Shown here piece after piece: positions 54,650 to 64,000 of a stretch of DNA of 64,000 bases. The stretch comes from Tragulus kanchil (taxonomy: Eukaryota; Chordata; Mammalia; Artiodactyla; Tragulidae), in the NCBI GenBank assembly GCA_022376925.1, contig JAIOJX010000001.1, positions 3,939,501 to 4,003,500 of the forward strand. The letters are read 5' to 3'. The position numbers were made by a program, and so were the translations under genes. The notes under the pieces were generated by a model. It was not told the origin of the DNA. It searched no databases and saw only the letters and a program-made list of their open reading frames with translations. Within the stretch, counting starts at the first letter, position 1; every line of letters starts with the position of its first letter.

Positions 54650-55070
54650 CCACACTCACCTCAGATTCCAGCTTTCAAGCCTCTCCTCACCCTGGCCCCC
54701 AGAATAGCCACCCCAGGCCCTTGGCATATGCTCCTCCCTCTGCCAGGGAAGCTCTTCCTCACTAAGTCCGCAAGGCTCTAGACCTCACCTCCTTTAGGGC
54801 TTAGCTCCCATGTCACCTTCCCTGACTATCCGTGGAAAGCTGAAAGCTGCAATTTCGTACCACCTGTCTCCGCCTGCTCCATTTATCCACACACACGCCG
54901 CACCAGCTCGTAAGCACACTCGCTACACCGTTAAATGTATCTCACTGACGGTCAGTGTCCCCACTGAACAACGAGCCCCAGGAGAGCAGAGACTTCTGCC
55001 TGCTCTGTCCTATGCCGCCTGCCCTGTGTGCAGCACAGAGCAGGGGCTCCATTCAGATTTGTAAACAATG
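54650..55070 (+). mobile_element. L2 LINE 3' fragment (sense)
   Basis: L2-like order: TTGGCATATGCTCCTCCCTC, TGCCAGGGAAGCTCTTCC, TGTCACCTTCCCTGACTA, CCCCAGGAGAGCAGAGACTT, GCAGCACAGAGCAGGGGCTC. The copy at 55733-56153 is from duplication 10. Confidence 0.65.
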
Positions 55071-55189
55071 AGTTCTCCATTGACCTTGACTGCTTACATT
55101 CTTAAGGCAGAGTCCCCACCGTCAGGCAGCTTACAGTCTAGAGAGAAGACATACCAATGGCAATAAATGGATCAAGAATAAACGTTCTT

Positions 55190-55343
55190 CAATCGGTCAG
55201 TCATGCCCGACTCTGCCACCCGTGGACTGCGGCACACCAGGCTTGCCTGCCTTTCACCTCTCTCGGAGCCTGCTCAAACTCACGTCCATTGACTCAGTGA
55301 TGCCAGCCATCTCCTCCTCTGGCACCTTCCCTTTTCTCTTTTT
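55190..55343 (-). mobile_element. BovB 3'-end scrap, antisense, cut by a duplication seam
   Basis: CTTCAATCGGTCAGTCATGC, GTGGACTGCGGCACACCAGG and GACTCAGTGATGCC are antisense BovB 3' text. The intact version is at 56271. Confidence 0.8.
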
Positions 55344-55732
55344 AGAGCAGCTCAGCTGAGGCGCCCCTCGACTTGGTGGCTGAGCAGGAGCTGGAAGCTT
55401 GGTCTCTGGGTCTCTTGATCGACCCTTAGTGTCACTCATGTCTTGCTCTGTCTGTCTGGCTGGCCGGGCTGTAGGACTTGTGAGATCTTAGTTTCCCAGT
55501 CTTCACTCACCCTTTCCCCCCCCCCCCCCAAAAAAAAACCTGAGATGTGGGCTAGTGAAGGCCCTCCACGTGCCCAGTCCATGTCATCTCCCCTACCAGT
55601 TTCCATCAGTGTCCGCTAAGTCTGAGCCTGTCCTTCCTCTATTGAGGACCCTCGGACCTATACCCTGGCCCTCCCAGGTACAGCCCATCTCTCCAGCTGC
55701 CCTCGGGGGATTTCACAAGTCCCCCTCCATCA

Positions 55733-56153
55733 CCACACTCACCTCAGATTCCAGCTTTCAAGCCTCTCCTCACCCTGGCCCCCAGAATAGCCACCCCAGG
55801 CCCTTGGCATATGCTCCTCCCTCTGCCAGGGAAGCTCTTCCTCACTAAGTCCGCAAGGCTCTAGACCTCACCTCCTTTAGGGCTTAGCTCCCATGTCACC
55901 TTCCCTGACTATCCGTGGAAAGCTGAAAGCTGCAATTTCGTACCACCTGTCTCCGCCTGCTCCATTTATCCACACACACGCCGCACCAGCTCGTAAGCAC
56001 ACTCGCTACACCGTTAAATGTATCTCACTGACGGTCAGTGTCCCCACTGAACAACGAGCCCCAGGAGAGCAGAGACTTCTGCCTGCTCTGTCCTATGCCG
56101 CCTGCCCTGTGTGCAGCACAGAGCAGGGGCTCCATTCAGATTTGTAAACAATG
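55733..56153 (+). mobile_element. L2 LINE 3' fragment, second copy
   Basis: Identical in extent to 54650-55070. Confidence 0.65.
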
Positions 56154-56270
56154 AGTTCTCCATTGACCTTGACTGCTTACATTCTTAAGGCAGAGTCCCC
56201 ACCGTCAGGCAGCTTACAGTCTAGAGAGAAGACATACCAATGGCAATAAATGGATCAAGAATAAAACGTT

Positions 56271-56533
56271 CTTCAATCGGTCAGTCATGCCCGACTCTGC
56301 CACCCCGTGGACTGCGGCACACCAGGCTTGCCTGCCTTTCACCCTCTCTCGGAGCCTGCTCAAACTCACGTCCATTGACTCAGTGATGCCGTCCAGCCAT
56401 CTCCTCCTCTGGCATCCTCTTCTCCTTCTGCCTTCTATTTTTCCCAGCACCGAGAGCTTCTGAAATGAGTTGGCTCTTCGCCTCAGGTGGCCAAAGGATT
56501 GAAATTTCAGCTTCAGCATCAGTCCTTCAAAGG
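56271..56533 (-). mobile_element. BovB 3' end, antisense
   Basis: A longer version of the scrap at 55190. It continues through TTTCCCAGCACCGAGAGCTT, CCTCAGGTGGCCAAAGGATT and CAGCATCAGTCCTTCAAAGG. Confidence 0.85.
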
Positions 56534-58594
56534 ATAAAATAAATGTCAGCAAAACAGAACAAGCGAAGGCCAGAGAAAAGTTTCAGGTCTGAAGACAGGA
56601 GGCCACTTGAGCCTGGCATCCAGGGTTAGTGAAGGTTCCACGTGCTGAGAAGGAGCAAATGACCGCTGAACTTGCTCAGAGGAGGATCTGAAGGCTGGAG
56701 GAGCGAGGGCTGGGTCGGTAAGAGCCGCTGCGGAGACACGGCAGCTGTCTGTGTGGATGCTGACGGCCAGGGCTTCTCACCGCGCAGTGACCCAGGCGGA
56801 GCTCGCTCTGAGCGAGCGCTCCCTGTCGCTGCGGGGGGAAAGGCCAGCGGTCCAGATCTTGGCAATGAGGGCGGGGAAATAGCTGGATTTGTGCACTGCC
56901 CGCCTCTGGCCGGAGGCAGCTGATCAAGTTGTAAATCTCGCCATCACACGGGCCCTCCATGTCCTCTGCTCCCCACTTCTGCTTCGGCGGCGTCTTCTCT
57001 CCTTGCCCCTCTTATTGCCGCTCCCCTCGTGGCCTGGGAGTGCGTGCTTCCCTGCTGTTCCTGCTGCCTCACACCTGCTCTGCTTCCTGGGCAAGTGCTT
57101 CCACCCTTGAGACCTCAGCCCACTCCCCAGTCAGCCAGGGGGCGCCCCCTGCCCACACTACCCTTTCTCCCTCTAGTCTCACAAATGTCATTTGGCCACT
57201 CTAGGCAATTGCTTGCCGAATGTCGGTCTGCGTTGGGCTTCTGCCCAATGAGCACATGACTTGGGACCCAAGAGACGTTCAGAGAAATACTAGATGAATG
57301 AGCGGAGGCTGGGAAAGCACAGGTGTCCCTATGTGATCAGATGCTGGTGTGGAGGGCACCCCTCTCGGAAGGAGATGCAGCGTGTGACTCGAGAAGGGCT
57401 CATTGTTCTAAGGGTCACTTTTCCATTTTTATTTTTGGCTGTGCTGGCATGCAGGTGGGATGTTTGTTCCCGGGTAGGGAGGTCCATTGACTCAGTGATG
57501 CCGTCCAGCCATCTCCTCCTCTGGCATCCTCTTCTCCTTCTGCCTTCTATTTTTCCCAGCACCGAGAGCTTCTGAAATGAGTTGGCTCTTCGCCTCAGGT
57601 GGCCAAAGGATTGAAATTTCAGCTTCAGCATCAGTCCTTCAAAGGATAAAATAAATGTCAGCAAAACAGAACAAGCGAAGGCCAGAGAAAAGTTTCAGGT
57701 CTGAAGACAGGAGGCCACTTGAGCCTGGCATCCAGGGTTAGTGAAGGTTCCACGTGCTGAGAAGGAGCAAATGACCGCTGAACTTGCTCAGAGGAGGATC
57801 TGAAGGCTGGAGGAGCGAGGGCTGGGTCGGTAAGAGCCGCTGCGGAGACACGGCAGCTGTCTGTGTGGATGCTGACGGCCAGGGCTTCTCACCGCGCAGT
57901 GACCCAGGCGGAGCTCGCTCTGAGCGAGCGCTCCCTGTCGCTGCGGGGGGAAAGGCCAGCGGTCCAGATCTTGGCAATGAGGGCGGGGAAATAGCTGGAT
58001 TTGTGCACTGCCCGCCTCTGGCCGGAGGCAGCTGATCAAGTTGTAAATCTCGCCATCACACGGGCCCTCCATGTCCTCTGCTCCCCACTTCTGCTTCGGC
58101 GGCGTCTTCTCTCCTTGCCCCTCTTATTGCCGCTCCCCTCGTGGCCTGGGAGTGCGTGCTTCCCTGCTGTTCCTGCTGCCTCACACCTGCTCTGCTTCCT
58201 GGGCAAGTGCTTCCACCCTTGAGACCTCAGCCCACTCCCCAGTCAGCCAGGGGACGCCCCCTGCCCACACTACCCTTTCTCCCTCTAGTCTCACAAATGT
58301 CATTTGGCCACTCTAGGCAATTGCTTGCCGAATGTCGGTCTGCGTTGGGCTTCTGCCCAATGAGCACATGACTTGGGACCCAAGAGACGTTCAGAGAAAT
58401 ACTAGATGAATGAGCGGAGGCTGGGAAAGCACAGGTGTCCCTATGTGATCAGATGCTGGTGTGGAGGGCACCCCTCTCGGAAGGAGATGCAGCGTGTGAC
58501 TCGAGAAGGGCTCATTGTTCTAAGGGTCACTTTTCCATTTTTATTTTTGGCTGTGCTGTACGCATGCAGGTGGGATGTTTGTTCTGCAACCAGG
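56371..58594. repeat. Tandem direct duplication 11 (period 1112 bp)
   Basis: Positions 56371-57482 recur at 57483-58594. The seam (GGTAGGGAGG then TCCATTGACTC) is inside the BovB 3' end, so that element is cut again at 57483-57645. One A/G difference occurs (GGGGGCGCC versus GGGGACGCC). Near the end the second copy has TGTACGCATGC where the first has TGGCATGC. Confidence 0.94.
57483..57645 (-). mobile_element. BovB 3' end scrap, antisense, copy
   Basis: A copy of 56371-56533, lacking the distal part because the duplication starts inside the element. Confidence 0.85.
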
Positions 58595-58653
58595 GATTGA
58601 ATCTCTGCCTTGGAAGCACAGTCTTAACCACTGCACTGACAAGGGAGTCCCTA
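58530..58653 (-). mobile_element. tRNA-derived SINE fragment, antisense
   Basis: It opens with TTTTTATTTTTGGCTGTGCT and holds CAACCAGGGATTGAATCTCT and CTTAACCACTGCACTGACAA. The first 60 bases also occur at 57418-57475, where the duplication seam truncates the element. Confidence 0.75.
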
Positions 58654-59632
58654 TAGCTGTCACCTTGGACCGCGCTCTGAGGTCTTCAGACCACGCAGAG
58701 GAGCACACGAGCCTGAGGCACATCTGTCAACAGCCAAGCTGCCTATGCTGGGAATTTCAGCCTTTTAGAAAATCAGCTTTCTCTGGGTTCTGCATCACCT
58801 GAACTATAGGATCGAGACAAGCTGGGCCAGTGCATCTGAATGCCCCACACCCGTGCCCATACCGATACCAGTCCTACACGACAAACATCCATCCTCTAAG
58901 TCTCTGGGGAGTTTCTGACGCCTGAGTGGGGAGTGGGGGAAGGGCCAGAACCCTAGCAAGGAGGCATGGATTGAGCTCCATTCATCTCCCAATGGCCTCA
59001 CCTCCACAGCCTGGCACAGAGTCTAGGCTCAGCCGACCAGTGTTTGTTGTGAGAGAGAGTTTTGTCCAAGGTGCGTTGCTGAAACGGACATTCCAAGTAA
59101 TTGATAAGGGCCAACTTCATTGCTGCACTCTGAGGAGACAATTGTTATCTCCTGAGGAAGTGTTGGGCAAATAGCTCTGCATTTCCAAACCCAAACCGAC
59201 AGAGGTGTATTAGAAGACCAGCATCCTCGGATCACAGGCAGGGGAGCTGGCCTCTGCTCTCCCCCAGCCTCAAGGGGCCCTGGAAAATCCCTGAGCCTCA
59301 CTGGTCCTCATTTTCCCCTTCTGGACAGTCCGTGCATGGCACTGGATACTAGATGGTCTCCAGGGCGCGGGAGCGTCCCTCGAGGGCAGCCGCACTCCCC
59401 AGCTCTGTTCTCAAATGCCTAGAAAAAGGCAAGCGGGAAAATCCAGGCAATACTTGTTGAATGAATGAATGGGTGGAGATGCTGGAATTCTACAGTCATG
59501 AAGTGCGGTAGAAAAGTGTGTTTACATTCACAAAGTGATCTCTTTTGTGTGGTGATCTTTGCAAATGATTTTAGACAGCTTTTCAACACAATGTGAGTCA
59601 GATCAGCCTACATCAAGATATTTTGCATTCTC
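58654..59632. other. Unassigned non-coding sequence
   Basis: 59440-59480 (ACTTGTTGAATGAATGAATG) recalls an L2 terminus. Otherwise no named repeat or exon. Confidence 0.4.
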
Positions 59633-59646
59633 TTTTTGGTATTTTT

Positions 59647-59974
59647 AAACTTTAAAAATTTATTTATTTATTTATTTTGGGTTATTCTGGGTTTTCACTG
59701 CTACTGCAGACTCTTCTGTAGTTGCAGGAAGAAGGGGCTACTCTCTAGCTGAGGTGAGCAGGCTTCTTCTTGTGGTGACTTTTCTTGTGGTAGAACTCAG
59801 GCTCTAGGGCACCCGGGCTTCAGGAGTTGCGGCACGTGGGCTCCATAGCTGTGGCTCACGGGCTTAGTTGCTCTGCAACATGTGAACATGTGGGATCTTC
59901 CCAGGTCAGGGATCGAACCCATGTCTCCTGCATTGCCTGGCGAGCTCTTTACCACTGAGCTACCAGGGAAGCCC
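59647..59974 (-). mobile_element. tRNA-derived SINE (CHR-like), antisense, complete
   Basis: The reversed tail (TTTATTTATTTATTTATTTT) is at the start. Inner text includes AGTTGCGGCACGTGGGCTCC, and the reversed head GCTACCAGGGAAGCCC is at the end. A 14-bp near-perfect target-site duplication, TTGCATTCTCTTTT and TTGCCTTCTCTTTT, lies at 59633-59646 and 59975-59988. Confidence 0.92.
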
Positions 59975-59988
59975 TTGCCTTCTCTTTT

Positions 59989-60179
59989 AACATGATTTAT
60001 AATAGATTATCATCTTAACTTTCCACTTACTTCTGGATATGTTCATACCTGACCTGCAAAAGGACAACCAGATAAAGTGATAGGGTAAGAACTGTAAACA
60101 CAAGCCGGAAATGGCCCAGGTCAGATCAGAGAACATGATAATGATGTCAGTCTAAAGCTACCTTGTGTTTTGTCCCTTA
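59989..60179. other. Short unassigned stretch
   Basis: No recognised repeat or exon. Confidence 0.35.
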
Positions 60180-60365
60180 ACAGATTACAAGGTGCTTGCT
60201 TATCTATCTGACCTGCACCCCACAAAGGTCCTGTGAGATATGTCAACATATTTTGATTAAAAAACAAAAGACTGAAGCCTGGAGAAAGCAAGTGTTTTGC
60301 CAAAGGGCACCAGGCTTTCAGGACTAGAATAGGGAGTCAATCAAGTCTCCTGCCTGCCTGTCTCT
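60180..60365 (-). mobile_element. MIR SINE, antisense
   Basis: Decayed antisense MIR: GACTGAAGCCTGGAGAAAGC, GTTTTGCCAAAGGGCACCAG, GACTAGAATAGGGAGTCAAT. Confidence 0.6.
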
Positions 60366-60775
60366 TTTGTTTTTGGTGCGTAAAACAATGACCCCCCTAG
60401 GACCCTCTGCCTGCAACAGACAGCTGGAGAGAGAAGGGCAGCAAAACCCAAAGGGCCTGAGGGCAATTGCTGCCGTCATCTGAGGAATGGCCTCCCTGAG
60501 CCTCACCCCAGTGTGCCCCAGGTTGACTCCTCAGCCATTCCCCAATATGCATGTGCACCCCACTGCCTCCTGCCTGGCTCCCACCATCTACCATATTCAT
60601 GCCGCCCCCATACCCTGTCTATTCACTCTCCTAAGTATCTCCCAAACCCAGAGGCGTCTCCACATCCCAGTACTGCAGCCTCACAGATTGTTTACTCTTC
60701 ATGCCAGCAACCCGGGAAACCATTATAAATGTACTTCTCTGTCTTGTTACTGGTCAGTTTAAAACCCTTCCATGA

Positions 60776-60878
60776 GATGGGGGGGATATACATATGACTA
60801 ATCTGAGATCATACATATCTGTAAACAACGAAACTCTGTAAAAGTAAAAAGTAAAATAAAATTTAAAAAAACAACAGC
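60776..60878 (+). mobile_element. Extremely 5'-truncated L1 (about 100 bp) with target-site duplication
   Basis: Only the last 100 bases of the L1 3' UTR are present (GATATACATATGACTAATCT, GAAACTCTGTAAAAG, A-rich end). They match the 3' end of the L1 at 17363. The flanks repeat AACCCTTCCRTGA at 60763-60775 and 60879-60891. Copy at about 61899-62001. Confidence 0.9.
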
Positions 60879-61289
60879 AACCCTTCCGTGACTGGGGAAT
60901 TTTGACCTAAAGTCACAGGTCTTTCCTGAGGATCTGGTTCCAGCTGGGTTCCTGCCACCACCCGGCTCTCAGCCCTGATCACACAAGAGAGCCTGTGATC
61001 CTCCCTCAGCGCTGTGCACACTCTTCCTAAGGGCCTGAAAGCCCTGGGTGTTCTCGTCGTTTCTGTACCTGCCCAGCTGCCCTACCAGGCCTGGAGCTCC
61101 CTGGGTTACAACAGCCCACTGCCCCACAAAAAGGGCTGGCCCCTGCTAGGATCTTGGAGTACAATTTGAGCAAAGTAGAACTGGCTTGCTGGTGTGGAAA
61201 GGGGAGGGCCAGAATTTGGTAATGAGTGCACCAAGCTAAAACCTCTGAGGAGGGAAAACACACACCGGTGAGGAGAGCCTTCAGTGGCC

Positions 61290-61306
61290 GGGCGGCGGCT
61301 GCCGCC
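61290..61306. other. GC-rich perfect inverted repeat
   Basis: GCGGCGG-CTG-CCGCCGC forms a 7-bp stem with a 3-base loop in otherwise ordinary sequence. It lies within duplication 12 and is repeated near 62415. Position is accurate to a few bases. Confidence 0.6.
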
Positions 61307-61898
61307 GCTGTAGCCTCTGGGAAATGCCTCCTGCTTGCTTCCACTTCCTGCCTCTAGTCTTAAGAGCTGGATGATGCTGATGCTGATCAACAAGGGATCC
61401 CAGGGAACTCCAACTTCTGGAACTCTTGACTGGGGCATCTAAAGCAAAGACAGTGTCACACTGCGTGGGGCGGAGCGGGGAGGGGGGCAGTTGATCTTAC
61501 TCCACAATAGGCTCCTAAAATGCCCAGACCCTCTGCCTGCAACAGACAGCTGAGAGAAGGGCAGCAAAACCCAAAGGGCCTGAGGGCAATTGCTGCCGTC
61601 ATCTGAGGAATGGCCTCCCTGAGCCTCACCCCAGTGTGCCCCAGGTTGACTCCTCAGCCATTCCCCAATATGCATGTGCACCCCACTGCCTCCTGCCTGG
61701 CTCCCACCATCTACCATATTCATGCCGCCCCCATACCCTGTCTATTCACTCTCCTAAGTATCTCCCAAACCCAGAGGCGTCTCCACATCCCAGTACTGCA
61801 GCCTCACAGATTGTTTACTCTTCATGCCAGCAACCCGGGAAACCATTATAAATGTACTTCTCTGTCTTGTTACTGGTCAGTTTAAAACCCTTCCATGA

Positions 61899-62001
61899 GA
61901 TGGGGGGGATATACATATGACTAATCTGAGATCATACATATCTGTAAACAACGAAACTCTGTAAAAGTAAAAAGTAAAATAAAAATTAAAAAAACAACAG
62001 C
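61899..62001 (+). mobile_element. Truncated L1, second copy (duplication 12)
   Basis: Same element and flanks as 60776-60878, with a slightly different A-tract. Confidence 0.88.
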
Positions 62002-62654
62002 AACCCTTCCGTGACTGGGGAATTTTGACCTAAAGTCACAGGTCTTTCCTGAGGATCTGGTTCCAGCTGGGTTCCTGCCACCACCCGGCTCTCAGCCCTG
62101 ATCACACAAGAGAGCCTGTGATCCTCCCTCAGCGCTGTGCACACTCTTCCTAAGGGCCTGAAAGCCCTGGGTGTTCTCGTCGTTTCTGTACCTGCCCAGC
62201 TGCCCTACCAGGCCTGGAGCTCCCTGGGTTACAACAGCCCACTGCCCCACAAAAGGTCTGGCCCCTGCTAGGATCTTGGAGTACAATTTGAGCAAAGTAG
62301 AACTGGCTTGCTGGTGTGGAAAGGGGAGGGCCAGAATTTGGTAATGAGTGCACCAAGCTAAAACCTCTGAGGAGGGAAAACACACACCGGTGAGGAGAGC
62401 CTTCAGTGGCCGGGCGGCGGCTGCCGCCGCTGTAGCCTCTGGGAAATGCCTCCTGCTTGCTTCCACTTCCTGCCTCTAGTCTTAAGAGCTGGATGATGCT
62501 GATGCTGATCAACAAGGGATCCCAGGGAACTCCAACTTCTGGAACTCTTGACTGGGGCATCTAAAGCAAAGACAGTGTCACACTGCGTGGGGCGGAGCGG
62601 GGGCAGGGCGGGGGTCACCCTCTGTCTTCCAGATCTTACTCCACAATAGGCTCC

Positions 62655-63064
62655 TGATTCTGTGATGAGCTCAACATATGCTGCTACTTAATTTAAATAT
62701 TTATGATGTGGTTTTCAATGCCTTCTCAGCCTGCCAGAGTGTTGACATTCAATAAATCCTGGAACTTTCCAGGTGGAAGGGCCATCTGCATCCAGTGGGA
62801 ACTTTTCCTTTTCTAGACAGGGAGCTGTGTGGGGCGGGCAGGCCAGAGAGGTCACATGCACTTCCCAGGCCCTCCTGATGGAGTCATGCCTTGCCTAAGC
62901 CTCTGGATCAACTCGTAGCCCGATCAGACCCCAAATGGCCTTCCCCCCAGAAACTCAGCGCAGTGCAACCGCCTCAGAACAAAGCTTTGAGCAGGACAGA
63001 GTAAAAATCTACCCCAATCTGATAGTGTTGACAGCTCTGAATATAAAGTTGTCCTGAATGTGTG
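62655..63064. other. Unassigned sequence
   Basis: No recognised exon or repeat. Part belongs to duplication 13. Confidence 0.4.
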
Positions 63065-63290
63065 TGTGGTGAGAGGTCAAGAGCACGCGCTCTGCACTCA
63101 GGAGTACCTGGGCTTGTCTCCACTCCATCCCTTCCTCATGCCCTTGGCTGCTGAATTGCCCTGTGCCTCAGTTTCCTGGTAGGTAAAATGGGTCTGACAA
63201 GACCCGCTTCACAGGGCCGCTGTGAGGATGGCAGGGCTGGAGGATGGAGCACGTTTCGCCTGTGTCTTGGTGGACAGAGAGCGTTCAGCA
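63065..63290 (+). mobile_element. MIR SINE (sense), nearly full length
   Basis: The order follows the MIR consensus: GAGAGGTCAAGAGCACGCGC, CTCTGCACTCAGGAGTACCT, GTGCCTCAGTTTCCTGGTAG, GTAAAATGGGTCTGACAAGA, GGGCCGCTGTGAGGATGGCA, and an end near GAGCGTTCAGCACG. Confidence 0.8.
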
Positions 63291-63876
63291 CGTGTGACCG
63301 CCCTGCGCACCTGAGATGGTGGCCCATCTTTTACTCTATTTCTTATACTTTTTGACCCTCAGCAGGAATAATTTTATGACGAGAAACAAAGCTTATGCAG
63401 ATGAGGACATGATGCACGGAGGCTACGGAGACAGGAGATTGTCCTGGATTACCTGGATGGACCTTAATGCCATCGCGTATGGCCTTAACTTCAGTCCCAT
63501 GATACTGGTTTTGAACTTCAGAGCCAGAACCTATCTGCTAAGTCTTCTTCTTCATGGGGGCACATTCCAGAACCTTCCACCAACAGACTATAAAAGCACA
63601 CAGTAGGTGCAAGCACCTCATTGTCCAGATGGGTAGCTGAGGCTCAGGGGGCTGAGTGATTGGCTGAAGGCCTCTCTGGGTAGGCAGGCAAGACCTACTT
63701 GCAAGGAGTAAGCAAGGTGAGCTACCTCGCCCTGCGCTTTATCTTCCCTTTACTGTTGCACTAAACCCCCCGTCTCCCAGGCAAATAACTAAGAATACAT
63801 TGGCGTCTCTAGACGGGTTTCTGTTTTGAACAAGGACCGCCAGCTGTGTCAGACGCCATCTCAATAAATCCTGCCA
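63291..63876. other. Unassigned sequence with a weak antisense MIR
   Basis: About 63615-63720 recalls an antisense MIR (GTAGCTGAGGCTCAGGGGGC). A 96-codon open stretch at 63316-63606 shows no family signature and is not called a gene. Confidence 0.4.
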
Positions 63877-64000
63877 TCCAGTGGGAACTTTTCCTTTTCT
63901 AGACAGGGAGCTGTGTGGGGCGGGCAGGCCAGAGAGGTCACATGCACTTCCCAGGCCCTCCTGATGGAGTCATGCCTTGCCTAAGCCTCTGGATCAACTC

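Larger units (their letters stand above)
54261..56447. repeat. Tandem direct duplication 10 (period about 1.08 kb)
   Basis: Positions 54261-55343 recur at 55344-56447. The seam (TTTTCTCTTTTT then AGAGCAGCTC) lies in a BovB scrap. Differences include a C-run and A-run change (about 54433-54450 versus 55515-55540) and one A/C change. Confidence 0.92.
60402..62654. repeat. Tandem direct duplication 12 (period about 1.12 kb)
   Basis: Positions 60402-61515 recur at 61527-62654 with offset 1126 then 1122. The seam carries a few extra bases (AAAATGCCCA). The first copy ends with a damaged form of a sequence that is longer in the second (GGGGCAGGGCGGGGGTCACC). A small L1 and a GC hairpin are duplicated within it. 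Confidence 0.93.
62791..64000. repeat. Tandem direct duplication 13 (period 1086 bp), runs off the window
   Basis: TCCAGTGGGAACTTTTCC at 62791 recurs at 63877, and identity continues to the last base of the window. The seam (TCTCAATAAATCCTGCCATC) also echoes TTCAATAAATCCTGG at about 62749, with about 23 bases missing in the second copy. Confidence 0.88.

Noticed and set aside
2768..64000. Repeat arrays as CRISPR or a genuine segmental-duplication system
   Set aside because: There are only two copies per site, about 1.1 kb each, of unrelated sequence at every site, with no spacer structure. The genome is mammalian. Assembly overlap fits better.

Overview
This window is mammalian nuclear DNA, almost certainly from a ruminant. 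It carries BovB (RTE) LINE fragments, Bov-A type SINEs, tRNA-Glu-derived SINEs, L1, MLT1-type LTRs, MIR and L2, and long gene-poor stretches. The only protein-coding gene I can support is HMGB3, on the minus strand, with introns and an intact 199-residue reading frame. HMGB3 is X-linked in eutherian mammals, so the window is probably from the X chromosome (inference). There are no operons, CRISPR arrays or other prokaryotic systems.

Layout. 1-5 kb: mostly unassigned sequence plus an MLT1 LTR carrying a SINE. 5-7 kb: a decayed hexanucleotide satellite. 7-14 kb: old repeats, a SINE and an AT-rich block. 14.3-18.8 kb: a broken gammaretrovirus-like endogenous retrovirus, with a younger L1 inside it flanked by a target-site duplication. 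20-30 kb: L1, MLT1, BovB and SINE insertions, many nested. 31-42 kb: a further L1/SINE mosaic with TA microsatellites. 42-51 kb: HMGB3, with its CpG island and a promoter carrying three inverted CCAAT boxes. 52-64 kb: the region upstream of HMGB3, with BovB, L2, MIR and SINE fragments and no recognisable gene.

The strongest unexpected structure is a set of 13 direct tandem duplications, each with a period of about 1.07-1.14 kb. They occur all along the window and ignore sequence content: unique DNA, an LTR, TA repeats and the HMGB3 promoter are all affected. The copies are nearly identical and differ mainly by small indels, often in homopolymers or near copy ends. The most economical explanation is unmerged overlaps between contig ends in the assembly, not biology. 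If so, the real locus is about 14 kb shorter, and the apparent two copies of HMGB3 exon 1 and three copies of its promoter core are artefacts. I found no convincing new biological system. The lower-ranked observations are a decayed hexamer satellite, a SINE family with a distinctive body, a 30-bp minisatellite in an open frame, and several clean nested insertions.
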